Shown: in pieces, positions 31,693 to 56,278 of the stretch
Position numbering within the stretch: position 1 is the stretch's first letter
Layout of the letters: every line of letters starts with the position of its first letter
DNA from: Leptospira barantonii
GTDB lineage: Bacteria > Spirochaetota > Leptospiria > Leptospirales > Leptospiraceae
Length of the DNA stretch: 64,000 nucleotides
Direction of reading: 5' to 3'
Assembly (NCBI RefSeq): GCF_002811925.1
Contig: NZ_NPDS01000008.1
Coordinates: forward strand, 204,730-268,729
Position numbers and translations under genes: made by a program
Notes under the pieces: generated by a model
Told to the model about the DNA's origin: nothing
Databases searched by the model: none
What the model saw: the letters and a program-made list of their open reading frames with translations, nothing else

Positions 31693-32764
31693 TTTTAGAA
31701 AATCCAGACAAGGTTTTATGGTCGTCATTCTCGTGATGGCGATCGGAACCGCATCCTTTTATACCGCTACGGAGTTCGGCGAACGTTCCTTAGGCGAAAG
31801 AAGAATCGCACAAGCCGACGCGGACGGGTTCAGAGCCCTTCTTCTTGCAAAAGCCGGTTTTCAAGGAGCGCTCGGCGCATTGAAAAAAATCCCGGAAGAA
31901 TATCTTTATAAAAGTGGGATCGCGTTGAACCCTCCGCCCTTACCGATGGGCGGCGGAACGATTTTCTATAAGATCAGTTCGGAAGACGGTAAGATCAATT
32001 TGAATTCTCTCCTGAACCCGGACGACAACCAGCAAAATCTTCGAACCGTGGAAATGGTCGCGAGGCTTTTTGATAAACTCGGAATCAAACGCGAGAAAAT
32101 TTTTCCGATCTTCGATTGGATGGATACCGATCTTCAAGAAACCGGGGGCGGCGCGGAGGATCTATATTATTCTTCCCTAAAACCTCCGAGAAAGAATAAG
32201 AATTCTTTTATGTACTCGGTTTCGGAGCTCGTTTCCATAAAAGGGTTTGATCGAGAAACGGTATACGGTTCCTTGAAGCCCGCCGATTTCGATCAAAAGT
32301 ATTCCAAAGCGTTTCAATCGGACGAGGAAAAGGCTTTGATCGGGGACAGCGATTTCGTCTTAGCGAACAATATAACGGCATACATTCCCGCGGGACAAAA
32401 CTCGGACGATAGAATCAACTTGAACGCGGCGCCATATTTTGTTTTGATGTCTTTATCCGATTTCATGACAAAACAGGCCGCGATGAGAATTCTCAAATTC
32501 AAATTGGAGCAGGGCGGTTTTATCAAAGAACTGAAGGACATCGAAAAATTTCAGGAATTCCAAATTCCCACTGCGGGCGGATTGACGCTTTATAAGGAAC
32601 TCGCGGGGGAAGGAACGGATGTCTCCGGCGGTCGAGTCAAAACCAAAGGAGAAGTTTTTCGAATCGTTGCGGTGGGTCAGGTCGGCAAAACGATCCGCCG
32701 TATCACGGGAATTTTCGATCTGACGAACAACCAAATGCTCTATTACATGGAAGATTAAAGACAG

Positions 32765-34390
<1,626 letters not shown>

Positions 34391-34395
34391 TCGCC

Positions 34396-34919
<524 letters not shown>

Positions 34920-34923
<4 letters not shown>

Positions 34924-35840
34924 AAAAAGAAGAAGAACTTCAGGAAGAAACGGCTCTTACTCCCGAAGAGGAAGAATTCCTAACGTTAGAACTGCAGGAA
35001 GAAGAGGAAGAAGCCGCTCCTCGATTCACTCTCAAACAAAAACTCATCCTCATCGCGACGGGTGTTTTTTCTTTTCTAATTTTTACGATTTGGCTTTTTC
35101 CTTTGGACGAAATCGTCCGGAGTTCGCTGAATTCTTCCTCCACAAAAACGGGGACCATCATCAACTTTCGAGACCTAAGTATTTCCTTTTTAGGAAACGT
35201 AACCTTGGACACTCTCGAAGTTACGACCCCCTCCAATTTGAAAATCAAAACGGAAGAGGCGGTTTTGAAAACTTCCTTGTTCGGTTTAATGAAACGAAAA
35301 TTCGACGGAAAGTTCAAATTGGTTTCCTTAAAGATCGATACCGAAAACGGACCTCTCGCTAAAATTCGGAATTTCGAAGGACAGGGAAAGATCGAGAATC
35401 TGGATCAGGGACTCGCAAGGATGAACGGGAACTTGGATCTTGAAATTCCCCCAGGAAACAATTCCGGAATGATTCAGGAACTTCCCGAAATTCCTCTTTT
35501 GGGAGAATTGAAAAACATCACGATCAAAAAGTTTCTTACCAAGGTCGTCCTTCAAGGTGGGAATCTGATCTTCAACGATTTCACGTTAGACACATCGATT
35601 GCTCGATTCGATATCACCGGCAATATCCGTCTTTCCGAAAACATGTCTTTTTCTCAGTTGAATCTTAGAATCTGCCTTGAACTGGATCGTAATTTCGCTC
35701 TGGAAAGACAGGACATTCAAGATATGTTGACCCTGCTCGAAAAACAAAGCGGTGGCAAATGTATTCCCGTTTTGGGAACCGTAGGAAAACCGGAAGTAAA
35801 GATTCCGGGACTGACCGGACCACCGACGGGAAGTCCTTAA
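34920..35840 (+). CDS. gspN: type II secretion GspN-like protein
   Basis: 306 residues. A very acidic cytoplasmic head (about 1-37, with blocks such as EEEEFLTLELQEEEEEAA) is followed by one transmembrane helix (about 44-64) and a periplasmic beta domain (LSISFLGNVTLDTLEVTTPS, GELKNITIKKFLTKVVLQGG) with AsmA-like strand repeats, as in GspN. A Pro/Gly-rich tail closes it. GspN is not essential in all systems. It completes gspC-N; gspA, gspB and gspO are absent here. Confidence 0.82.
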
Positions 35841-35883
35841 GAAATTCAGAGCTTTATCACAAAAGGACGAAGAAATTCAAATT

Positions 35884-36462
35884 GTGATTCGTTTAAAATC
35901 AATTCCTATTCTTCTTTTATTCTGTCTTTTCCTTTTTAAATGCGATTTTCAACCGCATACTCCTCCTTCTCATGAACAATGGATCGAGTTCAAGAAACTT
36001 CCCGGAAATGAGAAAAAGATTCTCGCTTTTGAAGTCTTTCTTCGAAAACATAAATTGTTAAACGTTGTCCCCATCGAACAACTTCTAAGACAAGGCACGG
36101 ATTGGAGGCAAACTAAAGCGAGACCTTTCGCGATTCCACCTTCGACTTTGTGGCCGAATATTTTACCAACTCTAAGAATAGTTCGAGATCTGATTCTTCC
36201 TCAATTTGGCCCGGTAACCGTGGTTTCAGGGTTTAGAGAATCGGAATATAATGAAAAAGCGGGTGGGGCGAAATCAAGTCGGCATCTTTTATTTTCCGCT
36301 TTAGATATGATTCCCGATAAAGAGACGAATCGACTTTTCTTAAAAAATTCTCTTTTAAAACTTTGGCAAAACAAAGGTCCCGATCAAAAAATCGGACTCG
36401 GGTTATACTCTCGAAATCGATTTCATATCGATACGAATGGATTTCGTAAATGGAAAAAATAA
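35884..36462 (+). CDS. M15-like peptidase lipoprotein
   Basis: 192 residues from GTG. The signal peptide ends FLFKCDF with Cys20 as a loose lipobox. The C-terminal part resembles the D-Ala-D-Ala peptidase (M15_3) fold: VTVVSGFRESEYNEKAGGAK, then SSRHLLFSALDM (His and Asp ligands spaced H-x6-D), then GLGLYSRNRFHIDTNGFRKW (third His). It may trim peptidoglycan cross-bridges at the outer membrane. It lies 43 bases after gspN and may share its transcript. A hairpin follows. Confidence 0.83.
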   Translation: MIRLKSIPILLLFCLFLFKCDFQPHTPPSHEQWIEFKKLPGNEKKILAFEVFLRKHKLLNVVPIEQLLRQGTDWRQTKARPFAIPPSTLWPNILPTLRIVRDLILPQFGPVTVVSGFRESEYNEKAGGAKSSRHLLFSALDMIPDKETNRLFLKNSLLKLWQNKGPDQKIGLGLYSRNRFHIDTNGFRKWKK

Positions 36463-36492
36463 ATACTTAATTTCACTCTGACAAAAAGAAAA

Positions 36493-36521
36493 GGCCTTGA
36501 ACAGAAAATCCATTCAAGGCC
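36493..36521. terminator. bidirectional terminator between M15 gene and nrdJ
   Basis: A 9-base perfect stem GGCCTTGAA/TTCAAGGCC with an 11-base loop. TTTT lies shortly after it on the plus strand (36527-36530), and an A-rich run before it reads as U-rich on the minus strand. It lies in the gap between two convergent genes and should end both transcripts. Confidence 0.8.
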
Positions 36522-36593
36522 GATCGTTTTAAGAAAACGCCAAAATAAACCACTTACATTTTTTTTCGGCGTTTCTATCTTAGAAAATTGAAA

Positions 36594-40199
<3,606 letters not shown>

Positions 40200-40255
40200 A
40201 AATTTGCTCTCAGACTCCGTAACACTAGTAAGAAGGGATTATGTCACTCTAAGGA

Positions 40256-40320
40256 AGAGGAAAAATGCTCCATAGCTTTTTTTCGCTCTTACTCTTCCGA
40301 CAATTCGAAATTTTTCCTCT
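40256..40320. repeat. inverted repeat in the nrdJ / tRNA intergenic region
   Basis: Perfect 11-base inverted repeat AGAGGAAAAAT (40256-40266) and ATTTTTCCTCT (40310-40320), separated by 43 bases, in the leader of nrdJ (minus strand). Nearby are a 9-base direct repeat CGCTCTTAC (40284-40292 and 40364-40372) and, on the minus strand, a small hairpin CGCAT/ATGCG followed by five T (40331-40350 region). Together they might form a regulated leader; no known riboswitch motif is recognised. Confidence 0.45.
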
Positions 40321-40360
40321 AAAAAGTTGTAAAAACGCATCCTAATGCGACAAATTAAGG

Positions 40361-40391
40361 TTGCGCTCTTACCCCTTTTTGAAAATATAGG
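40361..40391 (+). promoter_or_regulatory. possible tRNA-Asn promoter
   Basis: TTGCGC at 40361 and TATAGG at 40386-40391 lie upstream of the tRNA gene with a spacing of about 19 bases, longer than ideal. The predicted start would fall around 40398, shortly before the mature 5' end. Weak match; offered as the best candidate in this gap. Confidence 0.3.
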
Positions 40392-40407
40392 CCTAACTAC
40401 CGAGGAT

Positions 40408-40485
<78 letters not shown>

Positions 40486-40613
40486 CCTTTTTGTCTCTTC
40501 AGCCTAAATCTCGATTTTCCCTTCTTTTGGTTCTTGTTAGACATTCTCTTACAAGATAGTTCTAAAAAAAAACTCAATTTCTGTGTAGTGTTTTCAAAAA
40601 AATTTAGAAACCA

Positions 40614-40648
40614 AAAACCGATCAACCGTGAAGCTGAATCGGTTTTTG
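40614..40648. terminator. terminator between tRNA-Asn and cytochrome c gene
   Basis: A 10-base perfect stem AAAAACCGAT/ATCGGTTTTT with a 15-base loop. The T-rich right arm on the plus strand and the A-rich left arm, which reads as T on the minus strand, allow termination in both directions. It lies between the convergent tRNA and cytochrome genes. Apart from this the 186 bases after the tRNA hold nothing I recognise. Confidence 0.65.
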
Positions 40649-40671
40649 AAAAATTCTTTCTAAGAGTGGGC

Positions 40672-41601
40672 TCAATCCGGATTTTTAGCAGGTTTTACAG
40701 TTTTTAAAAATCGATAGATCGCCTTTAATTCTATTTCGCTCATCCTCGCGTAAGGCCCCCAAGGCATATGACTGTGAGCCACGAGTTTTCCAAGTTTGAA
40801 TCTTTGTAAGAATTGTTCCTCGGTCCACAGAGAAATCTTTCCTTCAGGATGCGAAGTTAGATTGGGAGGAAATAATGTTTCCTTTCCGGGTTCCTCCATC
40901 GGAGCTCCGCCTGCAAAAGGTTCCCCGATAAATTCTCCGGCCACGTTCCGTTTCGTATGACATCCGTTGCAATTCGCGACACTGTTGGCTAAATATTCTC
41001 CATATTCGGGAGTTGGCGCTGGAACAATCGATTTTAAAACCTCTCCCTTCGGTCCGACCGGTTTGACAACGAACGCCTTCAAAACTTTTCCGATCAGATT
41101 GGGTTCGTGTTGCGGAATCGGATTTCGTTTCGGTTTTAGACTTCGCAAAAAGGATATAATCGCCGTAAGGTCCTCATCGCTCGTATTGTGAAAAGGCATA
41201 AAATCCAAAAGGACAGTTCCATCGGCGCGAACCCCGTATCTGAGAGAGCGCGCAATTTCCTTATCCGAAAGTTTACCGATTCCGGTTTCCATATCGGGGG
41301 TAATATTCGGAGTATAGAAATTTCCTACCGGCAATTCAAAAACCTGTCCACCCGACAATGTTACTTGCGAAATAGGAACGCCGGATTCCGCTTCCTGAAC
41401 GTTCTTATGACAATCCACACAATGAGCGGGACCGGTGGCTAAGTGTTGTCCGCGTGCGATTACTGCCGGATCCTTAGAAGAAGCAATTTCAGGATACGGA
41501 GCCTCATATTTCAAGTTCTGCCTTGTGACCGTAATCGCCGCCAGACCCAAAATGACGATCAGTAAAAAGGTCCCAATCCACTTTAAAAATTTTAAGATCA
41601 T
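40672..41601 (-). CDS. membrane-anchored dihaem cytochrome c protein
   Basis: 309 residues. One N-terminal transmembrane helix (about 7-26) anchors it facing the periplasm. Two c-type haem sites are present: CVDCH near 61 and CNGCH near 213, each beginning a cytochrome c fold; Met ligands may lie in LDFMPFHN and HSHMPWGP. Layout resembles dihaem subunits of alcohol or sugar dehydrogenases. The partner dehydrogenase is not adjacent. It may pass electrons to a terminal oxidase. No operon mate is obvious, since the next minus-strand gene is 208 bases away. Confidence 0.9.
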   Translation of the reverse strand: MILKFLKWIGTFLLIVILGLAAITVTRQNLKYEAPYPEIASSKDPAVIARGQHLATGPAHCVDCHKNVQEAESGVPISQVTLSGGQVFELPVGNFYTPNITPDMETGIGKLSDKEIARSLRYGVRADGTVLLDFMPFHNTSDEDLTAIISFLRSLKPKRNPIPQHEPNLIGKVLKAFVVKPVGPKGEVLKSIVPAPTPEYGEYLANSVANCNGCHTKRNVAGEFIGEPFAGGAPMEEPGKETLFPPNLTSHPEGKISLWTEEQFLQRFKLGKLVAHSHMPWGPYARMSEIELKAIYRFLKTVKPAKNPD

Positions 41602-41738
41602 GGATTCCTCACATAATTATTTTCAAAATGGAAACGGAATCTGGAATTTTCTTTCTATAACGTTCCCAGATCCGATTCCGCATCTAAAACAAATTGTGCG
41701 AGGTCTTTTGATCTTTTTACTTATTTTGTAATTCTAAT

Positions 41739-41772
41739 ATTCGATTTTATGATTCTAACCTATAAATCGAAT
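41739..41772. repeat. inverted repeat downstream of the small membrane ORF
   Basis: Perfect 9-base arms ATTCGATTT (41739-41747) and AAATCGAAT (41764-41772) with a 16-base loop, in the AT-rich 208-base gap between the cytochrome gene and the next minus-strand ORF. It could be a terminator for the ORF that ends at 41810. No strong U-run. Confidence 0.4.
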
Positions 41773-41809
41773 AACAATTTTAAATCGAGTTAGGAATCGT
41801 TCTATCAAA

Positions 41810-42100
41810 TTATGATTCATTCGAGTTTCTTAATTTTCGAATGCCGAATACGATCAAAGAAGCGAATGAACTTCCGAATAACAATCCGTAGCCGAGAATC
41901 ACGAAGGACAATTTCGGAAATGTGACCGTTCCGTTAAAAGCGGCCCATCCTTCCGGTACATTGGGCCAAACATGCAAAAAATAAAGATTCCTGCCCGCCT
42001 CTCCATAAATACCGAAAACGAACAACAGGATTTTTCCGTTGGAAGAATGAAGCCGGATCCAATCACTAAAACGGGGAGAAAGGCTCAATTTTAAATTCAA
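41810..42100 (-). CDS. small putative membrane protein
   Basis: 96 residues if started at the TTG at 42100; another TTG lies at 42088 and an in-frame stop lies just upstream. Neither start has a good ribosome binding site. Two hydrophobic segments are visible (about 24-40 and 65-86), with the aromatic-rich NLYFLHVWPNVPEGWAAFNG between them. I do not recognise a family. It may be a real small membrane protein or the 3' part of a damaged gene. It lies 27 bases downstream of the DUF4180 gene on the same strand. Confidence 0.45.
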   Translation of the reverse strand: MNLKLSLSPRFSDWIRLHSSNGKILLFVFGIYGEAGRNLYFLHVWPNVPEGWAAFNGTVTFPKLSFVILGYGLLFGSSFASLIVFGIRKLRNSNES

Positions 42101-42127
42101 AATTTAGAATATTCAAAATCAATTGTT

Positions 42128-42493
42128 TTATTTCAATAATTCGATCGCGTCTTCCAAACGTTCGGTAAAAACGACATTTCCGTTTTTGTTACACTCGTAA
42201 ATAAGATCCCGCAGACTTTTTGATTCGATATTGGAAAAATCTCCGAGAACGATCATCCTACTTTTATAATTGCTGAGTTTTTGGAAGATTTCTCCGGCAA
42301 GTCCAGTCTTTAGATCAAAGAAAGAATCCGGAAAATTGAGTTTGGAAAGAACGATCGTATTCTGAGTCGTCGAAAAAAGAAGTTCTAAAAAGGAATTTCC
42401 ATCGAGAATTTGAACCCGCGGATCGTTTAGAACCGCGATCCTTCCTTTTTTTGTTTCCAATTCTTCCAAATTCAGAGTCCGTTCCGGTTCCAT
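42128..42493 (-). CDS. DUF4180 domain protein
   Basis: 121 residues. The segment FPDSFFDLKTGLAGEIFQKL followed by SRMIVLGDF and KSLRDLIYECNKNGNVVF is the DUF4180 pattern as I know it. The fold is probably SpoIIAA/STAS-like alpha/beta; the function is unknown. It lies 18 bases downstream of xseB on the same strand and may be the end of the xse transcript. No signal peptide. Confidence 0.85.
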   Translation of the reverse strand: MEPERTLNLEELETKKGRIAVLNDPRVQILDGNSFLELLFSTTQNTIVLSKLNFPDSFFDLKTGLAGEIFQKLSNYKSRMIVLGDFSNIESKSLRDLIYECNKNGNVVFTERLEDAIELLK

Positions 42494-42511
42494 CGTAACA
42501 AGAATCGATTC

Positions 42512-44099
<1,588 letters not shown>

Positions 44100-44102
44100 T
44101 GT

Positions 44103-45236
44103 CTAACGATGTCCCTTGCTCAAGATGAGTTCTCTACGGTAGAGTTTCCAAAAATCCCATAGAATGACGACTAACGTGACCGCGACGGGTCCGACCACGA
44201 GCCCCATGATTCCGAATTCTTTGATTCCTCCGATGAGAGAAAGAAAAATCAGAAGCGGATGCACCTGCAGTTTTTTATCAAGCATTCTCGGTTTTACAAA
44301 ATTCTCCAGTGCGAGATAAAAGAAAAGTCCGCTTCCCATAAAAAAAACGGCCATCATCGGATTGTTTTCCAAAAATAGAATGTAAAGACCGATCGGAAGC
44401 CAAACCACGGATGTTCCGACAACCGGAATGATCGAAAAGAAAGCGGCTAAACTCGCGTACAAAAACGGACTCGAAATTCCCGCGATCAATAGGAGAATAT
44501 AAATCGCGGTTCCTTGTAGAATCGAAATGATGAGGTTTCCGCGAATTACGGTTTGCACCGCGGACGTAACTTTTCTTCCGACTTGTTCCTCGAGTTGTCT
44601 GGAAAAGGGAAGATTGTCCAAAATGAATCGTTCCACTTTTTTGCCGTCTTGATAGAGAAAGAATAAAACGAGAAGCGCAAAAAACAAATTCATCAAGATC
44701 CCGGTAGGCAATTCTATGTTTCCCAAGATAAACGAGGAAGCGTTGCTCAAAATTCCGTAAATGCTGTCCAAGTTCAGAATGTCCACGTAGTTCTCGGCAA
44801 ATTCTCCATAGATCTCCGGAACCTTGACCCAAAAGAATTCGTTGTCGGTGATGAAGTCTGTGAGCATCGCAAAGTTCATCAGGGTTTCGATGACCTTGTC
44901 TTCGCTTAACGAAATTCTCAATTTAAAAAGAATGGAAAGGGTTTCCCCGATCAACGTGCGGATCACGAAGTACGAAGGAATCAAAACGATCATCGATACG
45001 AGAGTGATCATGACCCAAGGAACGAGCCATTGAAACTTCTCTCCCAGATATCCTTTCAAAAGTTTATGTTGTCTTCGGGTCGCGAGATATAAAATCAAGG
45101 CCATCAGAGAAGAATAAAGATAAGGCCGAAATACGAGAAAAAAAACTCCGATCGCAAATACAAACAGGATCGAGAAAAAAATCAGAAACGTATATTTTCC
45201 GGGTTCGGGACTTACGTGATGGGAGGGCTCGAGCAT
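44103..45236 (-). CDS. AI-2E family transporter-like membrane protein
   Basis: 377 residues with about eight hydrophobic segments, starting with TFLIFFSILFVFAIGVFFLV near 16. The C-terminal motifs FFSIIPVVGTSVVWLPIG and LENFVKPRMLDKKLQVHPLL are the AI-2E transporter (PerM/YdiK) signature. Members export small molecules or ions; the AI-2 link is shown only for one. It is followed by xseA and probably co-transcribed with the exported-protein gene upstream. Confidence 0.9.
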   Translation of the reverse strand: MLEPSHHVSPEPGKYTFLIFFSILFVFAIGVFFLVFRPYLYSSLMALILYLATRRQHKLLKGYLGEKFQWLVPWVMITLVSMIVLIPSYFVIRTLIGETLSILFKLRISLSEDKVIETLMNFAMLTDFITDNEFFWVKVPEIYGEFAENYVDILNLDSIYGILSNASSFILGNIELPTGILMNLFFALLVLFFLYQDGKKVERFILDNLPFSRQLEEQVGRKVTSAVQTVIRGNLIISILQGTAIYILLLIAGISSPFLYASLAAFFSIIPVVGTSVVWLPIGLYILFLENNPMMAVFFMGSGLFFYLALENFVKPRMLDKKLQVHPLLIFLSLIGGIKEFGIMGLVVGPVAVTLVVILWDFWKLYRRELILSKGHR

Positions 45237-45243
45237 ATTCTTT

Positions 45244-45765
45244 CTAACTTCCCGATTTTTTGTAAAAGAGTTTGATTCTGCTTCCGTGATCCACGGCTTC
45301 GATTTGAATCGTGACCACTTTTTTGTTTTGGCTTTCGGCCATAATCACGGTTCTTGCGTCCGTAATTTCTTCCTGCAAAACCTTCCAATAAAGCGACTTA
45401 AAGATGGAAGCGTAATACACTTCCATCTGCTTCTTTTTGAATACGTGCGTAAAAAGAAGAAAGGATTCCTTCGTATCGAAATATCCGCGCTCCGATTTGA
45501 GTTCGGTGGAATAAATCAGATCGGAACCTTCGGGAACGAATTCGATCGGAAGTGATCTCGGGTTTCGAACCGGATTGTTTTGTAAGGTGAGTTTATTGTA
45601 ACGATACAGTTCCGTTTTTTTTGAATTCGGTGTGTCGCCGAACGTGGATGCGGTGAAACAACAAAACAGGAAAGAAACGGCCAAGCCGAGGGTCGAACGG
45701 TGCAAAGAATGGAAACGAGTAGGGTTCACTTTTTTTACTTGAACCCTATGGTCGATCACTGACAA
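45244..45765 (-). CDS. exported protein of unknown function
   Basis: 173 residues if started at the TTG at 45765. A GTG at 45729 gives a neater signal peptide (MNPTRFHSLHRSTLGLAVSF and onward, ending near STFG) and may be the real start. The mature part has a beta-rich pattern (LPIEFVPEGSDLIYSTELKS, VVTIQIEAVDHGSRIKLFYK) and no known motif. An inverted repeat covers this 5' region. It lies seven bases ahead of the AI-2E gene on the same strand. Confidence 0.75.
   Translation of the reverse strand: MSVIDHRVQVKKVNPTRFHSLHRSTLGLAVSFLFCCFTASTFGDTPNSKKTELYRYNKLTLQNNPVRNPRSLPIEFVPEGSDLIYSTELKSERGYFDTKESFLLFTHVFKKKQMEVYYASIFKSLYWKVLQEEITDARTVIMAESQNKKVVTIQIEAVDHGSRIKLFYKKSGS
45720..45748. promoter_or_regulatory. 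inverted repeat over the start of the exported-protein gene
   Basis: Perfect 9-base arms TAGGGTTCA (45720-45728) and TGAACCCTA (45740-45748) with an 11-base T-rich centre. It lies between divergent genes, 36 bases from the DedA start, and abuts or overlaps the GTG start at 45729 of the minus-strand gene. It could be an operator for both genes or an RNA hairpin that hides the start. Confidence 0.5.
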
Positions 45766-45783
45766 TTCTTTTATTCATACTTC

Positions 45784-46431
45784 ATGACTTTTCAGGAAAC
45801 GCTGATCCAAATTCTCAACCGTCTTTCGGAAACGGACCCGATTTTTCTCTGGCTCTTTTTCGCCTTTTCGAATTTTGCGGAAAACGTTTTTCCACCTTGG
45901 CCCGGCGATACGATCACCGTGTTCGGCGGTTTTCTGGTCGCGAGAAATCTACATTCTTTCGGTTGGGTGGAGCTTGTCACGAGCACCTTGGCGGGAAACT
46001 TATTCGGCGCCTGGATCATGTATCGTTTCGGAGAAGTTTTTCTACAATGGATTCGAAAGCGGGAATTTCCGTTTAAAGATTCACTCTACGACGAAGAATC
46101 GATCGACAAGACGTTATCCTGGTTTCGAAGAAATTCGATCGTAGTCGTTTTGTTTAGCAGATTCTCCGCAGGAATTCGTTTTTTTGTTTCGATCGTCGCG
46201 GGAATGGTAAAGATGAATCCGATTCTTTTTTTCGGAGTGTTTACCGGCGCCGTAATCCTTTGGTGCGGAATTTTAATCGGTTCCGGTTTTTATCTCGGTT
46301 CGCATTGGGAAGACGTCTTAGGTTTTTTAGAAATTTATAATAGAATCATCATAACTCTCATCGCGATCCTCGCGATTCTGTTCTTTTGGCATCGAAGACA
46401 AAAAGCGGCCAAAGAAGCGAATTCCAGATAA
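45784..46431 (+). CDS. DedA/SNARE-associated family membrane protein
   Basis: 215 residues with four to five hydrophobic segments. The re-entrant motif ENVFPPWPGDTITVFGGFLV matches the DedA E-x-PxPG(E/D) element, and FSRFSAGIRFFVSIVAGMVK plus the following F-x3-N/T-x2-GA-x2-W stretch match the second half. DedA proteins act as undecaprenyl-phosphate or phospholipid flippases in several bacteria. It is divergent from the exported-protein gene and convergent with the App1 gene. Confidence 0.9.
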   Translation: MTFQETLIQILNRLSETDPIFLWLFFAFSNFAENVFPPWPGDTITVFGGFLVARNLHSFGWVELVTSTLAGNLFGAWIMYRFGEVFLQWIRKREFPFKDSLYDEESIDKTLSWFRRNSIVVVLFSRFSAGIRFFVSIVAGMVKMNPILFFGVFTGAVILWCGILIGSGFYLGSHWEDVLGFLEIYNRIIITLIAILAILFFWHRRQKAAKEANSR

Positions 46432-46437
46432 ACGATT

Positions 46438-46476
46438 GTTTCGTTAAGACGAAAAACCGCACCGACAGAACGAAAC
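46438..46476. terminator. possible terminator between dedA-like and App1 genes
   Basis: Perfect 8-base arms GTTTCGTT (46438-46445) and AACGAAAC (46469-46476) with a 23-base loop, in the 76-base gap between convergent genes. Followed by TTTGG on the plus strand. Weak but well placed. Confidence 0.35.
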
Positions 46477-46507
46477 TTTGGAACATTCTAAAATTCTAAA
46501 TTAGATT

Positions 46508-48067
<1,560 letters not shown>

Positions 48068-48129
48068 GGTTTTAGAACCTGCCTCTTTATGATAGGATGG
48101 ATGGATTGAAAATTGTACCGAATCGCTCA

Positions 48130-48175
<46 letters not shown>

Positions 48176-48216
48176 GAACAAAAAAACACTGGTACGTAGA
48201 AGAGAGTCCCGGATCG

Positions 48217-50635
<2,419 letters not shown>

Positions 50636-50697
50636 GAGGAAGAATCGGGCGTTTCAAAGGCGTTCGTTCTGCCGAAATTATCATACGGAGTATTCAA

Positions 50698-52162
<1,465 letters not shown>

Positions 52163-52172
52163 AGATACAGTT

Positions 52173-53612
<1,440 letters not shown>

Positions 53613-53637
53613 AAAAAGAACGCGGATTCTATTTGAC

Positions 53638-53653
53638 CTCTTTTGAAAAAGAG
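53638..53653. repeat. small hairpin before the sugar dehydrogenase gene
   Basis: Stem CTCTTT/AAAGAG with a 4-base loop TGAA in the 55-base gap after hslU. Its right arm overlaps the purine-rich GAGAGG that would serve the next ATG at 53668, so it might limit translation or end the hslU transcript. Weak. Confidence 0.3.
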
Positions 53654-53667
53654 AGGCATATAGGTCC

Positions 53668-54969
<1,302 letters not shown>

Positions 54970-55044
54970 AAAACGACGATCGAAAATCGAACACAGACAT
55001 ACATAACCCGAATTGATGTTCGATTTGTATTGAAGAATCTGTAA

Positions 55045-55080
55045 ATTTGTTAAGCGACTTTCAACAGTCGCTTAACAAAT
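55045..55080. terminator. strong bidirectional terminator
   Basis: A 15-base perfect stem ATTTGTTAAGCGACT/AGTCGCTTAACAAAT with a 6-base loop, between two convergent genes. The stem core TAAGCGA is shared with the hairpin at 20711-20732. No long U-run, but the arm ends are A/T-rich. Confidence 0.75.
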
Positions 55081-55119
55081 CGAAACGAAAATTAAGAAAA
55101 TCTAAATTTCCAATCCTAC

Positions 55120-55950
55120 TCAAAAATCCATTTTCAAACCGGAGATCGGATACTTCATATATACGGTCGTGGTTCTCGCGCCAGAAGTAATCGTAAGAAG
55201 ATCTAACGGATTCAAACCGATGGAATAAAATCCTTCGTCGATCATCGCGATTCCAAAGCCGGCGCTTTCCTTTTCGTTCAAGAATTCTGGACGGAAAAAA
55301 TCGGCCGAATTGCCTTGATCGTAGAGTTCCTTGTGTTTGATTCGAGAATCCTGAATTCTTTGAAAATCCAAGTGATGGATCGGAGAATCGTTTCGAATCC
55401 GAAAACTGAGTTCTTCCGAAGTGATCCGAATCTTCAAAGAAATATTCATATTGTATTTCTTGATTTTCGCGCGAACATCGCTCAGAAAGACTTGCTCGCT
55501 TGCAGTAAGAACCTTCTTCTTCGTTCTGATCTTATCCTCTAAGGATAAAACGCTCTGCACTTGTTTTTTCACCTTATCAGGAACGATATAACGATGCATC
55601 GCATCCCTAAGAAGAGAGGTTTCCATGATGATTTCCAAAAGTTCTTCCGCGTCTTGATGACTGGATTCTCCCTCGGCTAATTTTTTTAAAAGTTCGTCTC
55701 TGAAGATGATGTGGCGAATGTTCGCCTTGATCGCGTTGAGTAGGGCCTCCATAAGACCGCTAAAGAGATGAAAGCCCGCTAAAGGGTTCGCTCCGATTTC
55801 ATCGAGGATTCCGTTAACGAGTTCGGATAAGATATCGCGAGTGGGTTTTGTAAGACCTTTGAGTTCAAGGTGAAAGAAATTCTTCTTCTTTAAAGCCTCG
55901 ATATTTTTCAGAATCTCGCTACCTTTCAGCGCCGTTTTCTGGTTTGCCAT
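55120..55950 (-). CDS. GHKL ATPase-like protein of unknown function
   Basis: 276 residues, no signal peptide or membrane segment. The segment [20 protein letters not shown] (about 62-81) resembles the N box of histidine-kinase-type ATPases, and the C-terminal [17 protein letters not shown] resembles a glycine-rich lid; a long helical insertion separates them (about 85-170). No histidine phospho-acceptor domain is present. It may be an anti-sigma or kinase-like regulator, or a non-catalytic relative. The family call is inference. It is divergent from the lipoyl-protein gene. Confidence 0.7.
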   Translation of the reverse strand: MANQKTALKGSEILKNIEALKKKNFFHLELKGLTKPTRDILSELVNGILDEIGANPLAGFHLFSGLMEALLNAIKANIRHIIFRDELLKKLAEGESSHQDAEELLEIIMETSLLRDAMHRYIVPDKVKKQVQSVLSLEDKIRTKKKVLTASEQVFLSDVRAKIKKYNMNISLKIRITSEELSFRIRNDSPIHHLDFQRIQDSRIKHKELYDQGNSADFFRPEFLNEKESAGFGIAMIDEGFYSIGLNPLDLLTITSGARTTTVYMKYPISGLKMDF

Positions 55951-55986
55951 ATATCCCCACCGAGTTTTTTAGGTATCATTGATGCG

Positions 55987-56274
<288 letters not shown>

Positions 56275-56278
<4 letters not shown>

